Of a stretch of DNA of 5,775 nucleotides, positions 1-4,957 are shown piece after piece (the first letter of the stretch is position 1; the number at the start of each line of letters is the position of its first letter). The position numbers were made by a program, and so were the translations under genes. Source of the stretch: Desulfobacula sp. (GTDB lineage Bacteria > Desulfobacterota > Desulfobacteria > Desulfobacterales > Desulfobacteraceae); the NCBI GenBank assembly GCA_027858355.1, contig JAQICW010000748.1, forward strand, positions 1 to 5,775. The letters run 5' to 3'. Below the pieces are notes generated by a model that saw only the letters and a program-made list of their open reading frames with translations, made no database searches and was not told the DNA's origin.

Positions 1-172
1 AACAACGCCCCTTATCCAGATTGCAGTCATGAACAAGGATGGTTTTGTCCTTGTAATATTCCATGGAAGGACAAAGGTTTACACAGGCGCAACAGCCTGT
101 ACAAAGCCCCTGTTTGATCACTTTTGTATTGATCCCCTTCTGGCCCTGCTGGTTTTTGTCATCTAAATCCAT
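1..172 (-). CDS. FrhB/FdhB-family iron-sulfur protein, N-terminal part (runs off left edge)
   Basis: Seen: translating the minus strand from the ATG at 172-170 gives 57 open codons to the window edge, starting MDLDDKNQQGQKG. Residues 24-34 carry C-x2-C-x2-C-x3-C-P (C24, C27, C30, C34), followed by C50 and C57 in a DCNLDKGRC context. Known: this arrangement is typical of the N-terminus of coenzyme F420 hydrogenase/dehydrogenase beta-subunit (FrhB/FdhB) proteins, which bind [4Fe-4S] clusters and usually a flavin and pass electrons to or from ferredoxin, F420 or partner oxidoreductases. Sulfate reducers often have several paralogues of unknown partner. A weak ribosome site (AAGGA, 189-185) lies 12 nt before the ATG. 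The gene is divergent from the dsr operon, so a shared role is not implied. An ordinary 2x[4Fe-4S] ferredoxin remains possible because the flavin and catalytic part is outside the window. Confidence 0.75.
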   Translation of the reverse strand, partial: MDLDDKNQQGQKGINTKVIKQGLCTGCCACVNLCPSMEYYKDKTILVHDCNLDKGRC

Positions 173-250
173 ATAAATAAATTTTCCTTAAAAATAATGT
201 GCCATGGAATCAATTAAATATTAAACACGAATCTCCTGGGCAACAAATGA

Positions 251-260
251 ACAAATTTGT
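251..260. repeat. Perfect 10-bp palindrome, possible operator
   Basis: ACAAATTTGT is perfectly self-complementary, and G249/C262 would add a further pair after one mismatch. It sits about 80 bp upstream of the leftward FrhB-like start and about 135 bp upstream of the rightward promoter, which would suit an operator. It does not match the Rex or HcpR consensus motifs I know from sulfate reducers. In AT-rich DNA a palindrome of this size can occur by chance. Confidence 0.25.
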
Positions 261-394
261 CCTCGTCTTTGCATCATCTCTTTTAATTGAACTCTCTTAT
301 TTATTCAATAAAAAAGAAAAAGGATATAATAAATAGCTGTAATTGTCCGGCTTTCAGAGGATTCATGGAATTGCTTTTTAACATGCATTAACCC

Positions 395-423
395 TTGACA
401 TAAAATTATAGGGAGTTTATATC
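395..423 (+). promoter_or_regulatory. Probable sigma70-type promoter for the RsbRD_N-dsrMKJOP transcript
   Basis: A perfect -35 box TTGACA (395-400) is followed by a 17-bp AT-rich spacer and TATATC (418-423), which matches the -10 consensus at its first four positions. Transcription would begin near 430 and leave an untranslated leader of about 50 nt before the ATG at 483. This is the best promoter match I can find upstream of the operon. Whether it also drives dsrMKJOP is inferred from the lack of a strong terminator between 998 and 1053. Confidence 0.6.
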
Positions 424-482
424 CTTTTAACAATTAAATTAAGGCGCTAATATTAATCTTTACATAAAAATACAAGTAAAAT

Positions 483-998
483 ATGGATTTAAAACAGGTA
501 CTTAAAAAAAATAAGGAATCGTTTATAAAAAAATGGTTCCATGCAACAATTGATACATATCCCCAGCAAACTGCAAAAATACTGGGCAAAGACTCCAACC
601 GGTTTGACAATCCGATCGGTGCCACTACCCATGAGACTATTGAAGAGGTCTTTAATCTTATTATAGAAGATTTCAACCAGGAAACACTTGAAAAAGCACT
701 TGATCCGGTAATAAGGATCAGGGCGGTACAGGCGTTTTCCGCTTCAGAGGCTGTCAGTTTTGTTTTTGCTTTAAAACAAATTGGTGAAGATATCATTGAT
801 GGCAATTTAATCAGAGAATTTGACAAACTTGTTGATAAGATTGCTCTGGCGGCATTCAACAGGTTTATGAAATGTAGAGAAGAAATATTCCTTTTAAAGG
901 CCACTGAGAGTAAAAGGCGGATTCACAGGGCTTTTGAAAGGGCGGGTTTAGTAGCTGAGCTATCGGAAGAAGATCTCCTTGGCTCTAAAAAATCTTAA
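483..998 (+). CDS. Stand-alone RsbRD N-terminal-domain protein upstream of dsrM
   Basis: This 171-residue soluble protein has no signal peptide or membrane segment. Seen: a helical N-terminus with a Lys-rich start and KKWFHATIDTYP (residues 16-27), NPIG (43-46), the run RIRAVQAFSASEAVSFVFALK (78-98 region) and a charged C-terminal tail after about residue 140. Known: this pattern resembles the RsbRD_N domain, the non-heme globin-like sensor part of RsbR-type stressosome proteins. Those normally carry a C-terminal STAS domain, which is absent here. Inferred: it may sense a cellular signal or act as an accessory or regulatory partner of the Dsr complex, since it lies in the same orientation 54 bp ahead of dsrM behind the best promoter. 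The start is forced by an in-frame TAA at 477-479, yet no Shine-Dalgarno sequence precedes the ATG, so translation may be weak or of an unusual kind. Its function is not established. Confidence 0.8.
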   Translation: MDLKQVLKKNKESFIKKWFHATIDTYPQQTAKILGKDSNRFDNPIGATTHETIEEVFNLIIEDFNQETLEKALDPVIRIRAVQAFSASEAVSFVFALKQIGEDIIDGNLIREFDKLVDKIALAAFNRFMKCREEIFLLKATESKRRIHRAFERAGLVAELSEEDLLGSKKS

Positions 999-999
999 C

Positions 1000-1030
1000 A
1001 TGCACGACAAAATTTAGGTTTGTCCTGCAT
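1000..1030 (+). repeat. Imperfect inverted repeat / RNA hairpin between RsbRD_N gene and dsrM
   Basis: ATGCACGACAAA (1000-1011) pairs with TTTGTCCTGCAT (1019-1030) over 12 positions with a single C-C mismatch (1005/1025), leaving a 7-nt loop. It begins 2 nt after the RsbRD_N stop codon and ends 8 nt before the dsrM ribosome site GAGGTGG (1039-1045). No U-run follows, so it does not look like an intrinsic terminator. It could be a processing or stability element, an attenuator that partly separates the two expression levels, or a DNA operator for a dimeric regulator. Confidence 0.55.
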
Positions 1031-1052
1031 AAAACAATGAGGTGGTTATAAT

Positions 1053-2060
1053 ATGAATCAAAAGTACTTGATCCCCCTGACAGCTGTTTTTCTGCTTTTT
1101 CTAGTAGCATACACAGGGGTTGAGGGAGCAGGGCTTCAGTGGTTCTTTGGAATTGTTTTCCCCTATGTGGCGATTCTTGCTTTCCTTGCCGGGTTTGTAT
1201 ACAAGGTTTTAGGATGGGCATCTTCTGCTGTTCCGTTCAGGATTCCAACAACCTGCGGCCAACAAAAATCACTACCATGGATAAAACAGAACACCATTGA
1301 CAATCCTGATACTTCAACAGGTGTATTTCTGCGTATGGTTCTTGAAATTTTTCTTTTCAGGAGTCTGTTCAGAAACACAAAAGCAGCATTCAACAGAAAT
1401 GCATCCAACAGGCTTTCCTATTCCTGGGAAATTTTCCTATGGGTAGGCGCCCTTGCCTTTCATTATTCCTTTTTAGTGGTTTTGTTAAGGCATTTCAGGT
1501 TTTTTACATCCCCGGTACCATCCTGTATCAAGTTTTTGGAGTATATTGACGGTATTGTACAATTGGGGCTTCCCGGAATATTTTTATCCGGTGTTGTCTT
1601 GCTTGCAGCAACATTGTTTTTGCTTGCAAGAAGAATATTTGATGCCAAGGTCACCTATATCTCCCAGGCAGCTGATTACTTTCCCTTATTTTTGATCATC
1701 GGGATTGCAGCAACGGGTTTGTCCATGAGATATTTTACAAAGGTTGACATCATCGGCATTAAAACACTGACCATGGGCCTTGTAACCTTCAGTCCAACCA
1801 TTCCCGAAGGTGTCAGCGGTCTTTTTTATGGCCATGTTTTTCTGGTGAGTATCCTTTTTGCATATTTCCCGGCCAGTAAGCTCATGCATCTGGGCGGAAT
1901 CTTCTTAAGCCCCACAAGAAATATGGCAAACAATACCCGTGCAAAAAGACATGTTAACCCCTGGAACTATGATGTGAAAACCCATACATATGAAGAGTAT
2001 GAGGATCACTTCAGAGAAAAAATGATTGAAGCCGGCCTGCCGGTGGATAAAAAGGAGTAA
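1053..2060 (+). CDS. dsrM: DsrM, NarI-like cytochrome b subunit of the DsrMKJOP complex
   Basis: DsrM is the membrane cytochrome b that exchanges electrons between the quinone pool and DsrK on the cytoplasmic side. Seen: 335 residues with about six hydrophobic segments (roughly 5-22, 30-52, 126-148, 170-193, 208-227, 257-279). His137 and His147 lie in one helix, and His261 and His279 lie at the ends of another, which fits bis-His ligation of two b hemes as in NarI. The loop with CGQQKSLPWIKQNTIDNP (residues 68-85) and FRSLFRNT (102-109) is characteristic of DsrM and not of nitrate reductase. The C-terminus from about 285 is hydrophilic and probably faces the cytoplasm and DsrK. A strong ribosome site, GAGGTGG, lies 7 nt before the ATG. 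The length is usual for the family and no defects are visible. The partner gene dsrK starts 3 nt after the stop. Confidence 0.95.
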   Translation: MNQKYLIPLTAVFLLFLVAYTGVEGAGLQWFFGIVFPYVAILAFLAGFVYKVLGWASSAVPFRIPTTCGQQKSLPWIKQNTIDNPDTSTGVFLRMVLEIFLFRSLFRNTKAAFNRNASNRLSYSWEIFLWVGALAFHYSFLVVLLRHFRFFTSPVPSCIKFLEYIDGIVQLGLPGIFLSGVVLLAATLFLLARRIFDAKVTYISQAADYFPLFLIIGIAATGLSMRYFTKVDIIGIKTLTMGLVTFSPTIPEGVSGLFYGHVFLVSILFAYFPASKLMHLGGIFLSPTRNMANNTRAKRHVNPWNYDVKTHTYEEYEDHFREKMIEAGLPVDKKE

Positions 2061-2063
2061 TAG

Positions 2064-3737
2064 ATGTCTGACGAACTCACACCTAATGAGCTATTAGATA
2101 AAATAGACTATAGCCCCAAATCAGAATCAGAACCGGCCAATTGGATGGATACGACGGCTTCGGTCCAGATCAGACCGGGAATGTATTGTTATGCGGCAAA
2201 GGCCGAAAGTGTTGAAAGACTTGGCCTGCCCAATGCACGGCCATGGAATCCACTTGATGATGATTGGAAACTTCCGGATAACTGGCAGGAAATTATTTTC
2301 CAGGGGTTAAAAGAACGCCTGGAAAAATTTCGAACATTCAAGATATTCATGGATGTCTGTGTACGCTGCGGTGCATGTGCGGATAAATGTCATTTTTTCC
2401 TTGGAACGGGTGACCCCAAAAACATGCCTGTCTTAAGGGCTGAGCTTTTAAGATCTGTATACAGAAATGATTTTACAACGGCCGGAAAAATACTCGGTAA
2501 AATACCGGGGGGAAAAGCATTGGCAGGTTCAAGGCCTATGACCATGAGTGTCCTTAAAGAATGGTGGTACTATTTTTTCCAGTGCACAGAATGCAGGCGC
2601 TGTTCTGTTTTCTGCCCCTATGGGATCGACACAGCTGAAATAACCATCATGGCAAGGGAGATTTTCAACCTGATTGGTTTGAACATTGACTGGATTGCAA
2701 CACCTGTTTCAAACTGTTTTAAAACAGGTAACCACCTGGGAATTCAGCCCCATGCCTTTAAAGACATGCTGGAATTCTTTGTGGAGGATATTGAGGATGT
2801 GACAGGAGTGGATTGCACACCTAATTTCCAGAAAAAAGGGGCGGACATCCTTTTTATCACGCCTTCAGGGGATGTATTTGCAGATCCAGGGACCTATACC
2901 TGCCAGGGATATCTTATTTTATTCCAGTATCTTAAAGATAAATATGGGCTGGATGTCACCTGGAGTACCTATGCATCAGAAGGCGGAAACTTTGGTTTCT
3001 TTACCTCCCATGAGACTATGAAACGGCTGAATGCCAAAATGTATGCAGAAGCCAAACGTCTGGGCGTTAAATGGATTCTGGGCGGAGAGTGCGGTCATAT
3101 GTGGCGTGTCATCCATCAGTACATGGATACCATGAACGGCCCTGCCGATTTTCTGGAAGTACCGAAAAACCCGATTACCGGGACAGTATTTGAGAATGCC
3201 AGATCCACAAAAATGGTTCATATTACCGAGTTCACGGCCGACCTTATCAAACACGGGAAACTTGAACTTGATAAGAGCCGCAATGCCAACCGCATCATGA
3301 CCTTCCATGATTCCTGTAATACCGCAAGGGGCATGGGACTTCTTGATGAGCCGCGATATGTGATTCAGAATGTCTGTGACAACTTTTATGAGATGCCGCC
3401 CAACACCATCCGGGAGCAGACCTTCTGTTGTGGTTCCGGTTCCGGGCTGAACGCGGGTGAAAACATGGAACTTCGAATGGCCGGCGCGCTTCCAAGAGCC
3501 AATGCCCTGAAATATGTCCATGAAAAATTCGGTGTCAACACGCTTGGTACTGTCTGCGCCATTGACAGGGCCGCTCTTTCAACCCTGTGTGAATACTGGG
3601 TACCGGATGTGGAAGTGTATGGGGTCCATGAATTGGTTGGAAATGCTTTGATTCTTCCGGGTGAAAAGAAGAGAACCCAGGACTTGAGGTTTGAACCCTT
3701 ACCTGGCATGGAGTTAGAGGAGGATGAAGATGAATAA
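2064..3737 (+). CDS. dsrK: DsrK, HdrD-like iron-sulfur catalytic subunit of DsrMKJOP
   Basis: DsrK is the cytoplasmic subunit related to heterodisulfide reductase HdrD. With DsrM it is thought to reduce the DsrC trisulfide produced by sulfite reductase, or otherwise exchange electrons with DsrC. Seen in 557 residues without a signal peptide: two ferredoxin-type clusters, C99-x2-C102-x2-C105-x3-C109 and C174-x2-C177-x2-C180-x3-C184-P. A degenerate first CCG-type region follows (GGECGHMWR, C343), then a complete-looking second one with C418, the pair C455-C456 in CCGSGSG, and C498. In this family that second region binds the special noncubane [4Fe-4S] cluster at the active site. The CxxC that usually ends such CCG domains reads C498-A-I-D501 here, lacking the last cysteine. 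AGGAG (2053-2057) lies 6 nt before the start and overlaps the end of dsrM, indicating translational coupling. The acidic C-terminus overlaps the start of dsrJ. Confidence 0.96.
   Translation: MSDELTPNELLDKIDYSPKSESEPANWMDTTASVQIRPGMYCYAAKAESVERLGLPNARPWNPLDDDWKLPDNWQEIIFQGLKERLEKFRTFKIFMDVCVRCGACADKCHFFLGTGDPKNMPVLRAELLRSVYRNDFTTAGKILGKIPGGKALAGSRPMTMSVLKEWWYYFFQCTECRRCSVFCPYGIDTAEITIMAREIFNLIGLNIDWIATPVSNCFKTGNHLGIQPHAFKDMLEFFVEDIEDVTGVDCTPNFQKKGADILFITPSGDVFADPGTYTCQGYLILFQYLKDKYGLDVTWSTYASEGGNFGFFTSHETMKRLNAKMYAEAKRLGVKWILGGECGHMWRVIHQYMDTMNGPADFLEVPKNPITGTVFENARSTKMVHITEFTADLIKHGKLELDKSRNANRIMTFHDSCNTARGMGLLDEPRYVIQNVCDNFYEMPPNTIREQTFCCGSGSGLNAGENMELRMAGALPRANALKYVHEKFGVNTLGTVCAIDRAALSTLCEYWVPDVEVYGVHELVGNALILPGEKKRTQDLRFEPLPGMELEEDEDE
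3718..3723 (+). promoter_or_regulatory. Ribosome binding site that sets the dsrJ start
   Basis: AGGAGG at 3718-3723 is a perfect Shine-Dalgarno core inside the end of dsrK. It directly abuts the ATG at 3724, leaving no spacer, but lies 6 nt before the ATG at 3730. The second ATG is therefore the likely start, giving a protein two residues shorter than the longest reading. The site lies within dsrK codons, so ribosomes finishing dsrK would melt or deliver it, favouring coupled synthesis. Confidence 0.75.
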
Positions 3738-4125
3738 AAATTATATCATCACAGGACTGGTCATTTTTGTCCTGACCGTGCTCTCACCGTTCTGGTTTAA
3801 TATGATTACAACCACCCAGGCAGCACCTGAACCGGAACTTCTGGGCAAAGCCAAGACAGAAAAAAAGTGCGTGCTGGATAAATTCGAAATGAGAGCCAAT
3901 CACATGGCCCTTCTGGATGAATGGAGAGATTCCGTGGTAAGAAATGCTGATAGAATGTACACATCCACCAATGGTCATTCATTTAATATGAGCCTTTCAA
4001 CTGGAGAAAATTCATGTCTTGGATGCCATGAAGATAAAGCAAAATTTTGTGACTCTTGTCATACCTATGCTTCGGTTAATCCCTATTGCTGGGAATGTCA
4101 CACAAACCCCAAGGAGATTAAATGA
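3730..4125 (+). CDS. dsrJ: DsrJ, periplasmic membrane-anchored triheme cytochrome c
   Basis: DsrJ is the cytochrome c subunit of DsrMKJOP. It lies on the periplasmic side and is thought to connect to DsrO/DsrP or to an unknown periplasmic redox partner. Seen in 131 residues (from the ATG at 3730): a hydrophobic N-terminal segment at about 5-25, followed by TTTQAAPEP, which serves as a Sec signal or an uncleaved anchor. Three heme-binding motifs follow: CLGCH (96-100), CDSCH (107-111) and CWECH (120-124). Upstream of them, Cys47 in KKCVLD, next to MRANHMALLDEWRD, matches the position of the cysteine shown in Allochromatium vinosum DsrJ to be an unusual distal axial heme ligand. The sequence overlaps dsrK by 8 nt and dsrO by 4 nt. 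The alternative ATG at 3724 is less likely because the ribosome site would touch it. All expected heme motifs are present. Confidence 0.95.
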   Translation: MNKNYIITGLVIFVLTVLSPFWFNMITTTQAAPEPELLGKAKTEKKCVLDKFEMRANHMALLDEWRDSVVRNADRMYTSTNGHSFNMSLSTGENSCLGCHEDKAKFCDSCHTYASVNPYCWECHTNPKEIK

Positions 4126-4946
4126 TGAAAAAGAGCAGAAGAAGCTTTCTTAAAGTAGCAGGTATTGCTGCCATTGGATTGGGTGCTGCTCCGGCAATGA
4201 ATTTTGCTGCATCTGGTTCTAATGGTACAGCCCTTGCGGTGAAAAGCAAAAATGAAAATGTCCTTTTTGCACATCGCTGGGGTATGGTGATTGATACCAA
4301 CAAGATTACAGATGAAGTTGTTGAAAATATTGTCGCGGCCTGTCACAAAGCCCATAATGTACCCGACTTTAATCATGAAGTGGATGAGGAAAAATTTCCC
4401 AGGACAAGACCTGTAAATCACAAACAGGAAGTCAAATGGATATGGGAAGAACATTTTCAATATGCATTTCCTGACAAGGAAGATGAATTTCTGGCAGAAA
4501 AATTCCATGATCTTCCCTTTCTTGTGACCTGCAACCATTGCAAAAACGCCCCCTGTGTCAAGGCCTGTCCCACGCAGGCGACATTCAAAAGAGAAGACGG
4601 AATTGTCCTGATGGACTTTCACCGCTGTATTGGATGCCGTTTTTGTATGGCAGCCTGTCCCTACGGATCAAGAAGTTTTAATTTCAGGGATCCAAGACCG
4701 TTTGTCGAAGAGATTAATCCTGATTTTCCCACCCGTTCCAAAGGGGTTGTGGAAAAATGCAATCTTTGCGCTGAACGGCTGGCAAAAGGAGAGCAACCCC
4801 ATTGCGTAGAGGCAAGTGAAGGTGCAATTTTAGTAGGAGACCTGGAAGATCCTGAATCCGAGGTCAGAGCACTTTTAAATGAAAATTATACAATCAGACG
4901 TAAACAGTCTCTGGGTACCGAGCCTTCTGTTTACTATGTCATGTAA
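4122..4946 (+). CDS. dsrO: DsrO, Tat-exported ferredoxin-like subunit of DsrMKJOP
   Basis: DsrO is a periplasmic multi-cluster iron-sulfur protein that pairs with the NrfD-like DsrP and relays electrons between DsrP's quinone site and DsrJ. Seen in 274 residues: a twin-arginine signal SRRSFLK (5-11) followed by a hydrophobic stretch to about residue 30, then RWGMVID (52-58) as in the PsrB/NrfC family. Cysteine motifs are C137-x2-C140-x4-C145-x3-C149-P, C169-x2-C172-x2-C175-x3-C179-P and C213-x2-C216-x11-C228. C74 stands alone where the usual first motif would end, and Ser232 replaces the usual last cysteine. This leaves ligands for three [4Fe-4S] clusters. AAGGAG (4111-4116) lies 5 nt before the ATG at 4122, which overlaps the dsrJ stop as ATGA. 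A second ATG at 4125 is equally spaced and would only remove Met1. Confidence 0.95.
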   Translation: MMKKSRRSFLKVAGIAAIGLGAAPAMNFAASGSNGTALAVKSKNENVLFAHRWGMVIDTNKITDEVVENIVAACHKAHNVPDFNHEVDEEKFPRTRPVNHKQEVKWIWEEHFQYAFPDKEDEFLAEKFHDLPFLVTCNHCKNAPCVKACPTQATFKREDGIVLMDFHRCIGCRFCMAACPYGSRSFNFRDPRPFVEEINPDFPTRSKGVVEKCNLCAERLAKGEQPHCVEASEGAILVGDLEDPESEVRALLNENYTIRRKQSLGTEPSVYYVM

Positions 4947-4957
4947 GAGGAGCGAGT

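Larger units (their letters stand above)
173..482. other. AT-rich divergent intergenic region
   Basis: This 310-bp stretch separates the leftward FrhB-like gene from the rightward RsbRD_N/dsr genes, so it must hold promoters for both. It is clearly richer in A and T than the flanking genes. I see one good rightward sigma70-like promoter at 395-423, an isolated perfect TATAAT at 325-330 without a convincing -35 box, a 10-bp perfect palindrome at 251-260 and a short TAATATTA palindrome at 448-455. No leftward promoter stands out. No convincing protein or RNA gene is present; the one small ORF (247-336) has no ribosome site. Confidence 0.7.

Noticed and set aside
185..204. A minus-strand TGGCAC (204-199) resembling the -24 element of a sigma54 promoter ahead of the FrhB-like gene.
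   Set aside because: The essential GC of the -12 element is absent (TTTTA where TTGCA is expected), and the transcript would start too close to the ribosome site.
325..330. A perfect TATAAT -10 box on the + strand.
   Set aside because: No acceptable -35 box lies 16-18 bp upstream and there is no extended TGn, so the promoter at 395-423 is preferred.
247..336. Small + strand ORF of 29 residues beginning MNKFVLVFASS, with a hydrophobic start.
   Set aside because: It has no ribosome site, no recognisable family and lies in AT-rich intergenic DNA where such an ORF is expected by chance.
434..904. A 156-codon minus-strand open frame opposite the RsbRD_N gene.
   Set aside because: The plus-strand protein has clear family motifs; the antisense product is low-complexity and Ser/Leu-rich, with no convincing ribosome site or family signature.
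1000..1030. Hairpin considered as a rho-independent terminator between the first gene and dsrM.
   Set aside because: The stem is only moderately GC-containing and is followed by AAAAC with no T-run on the + strand.
2976..3521. A 181-codon minus-strand open frame opposite dsrK.
   Set aside because: It is a shadow of the dsrK coding region, which has conserved cysteine motifs on the plus strand. The antisense product has no recognisable domain.
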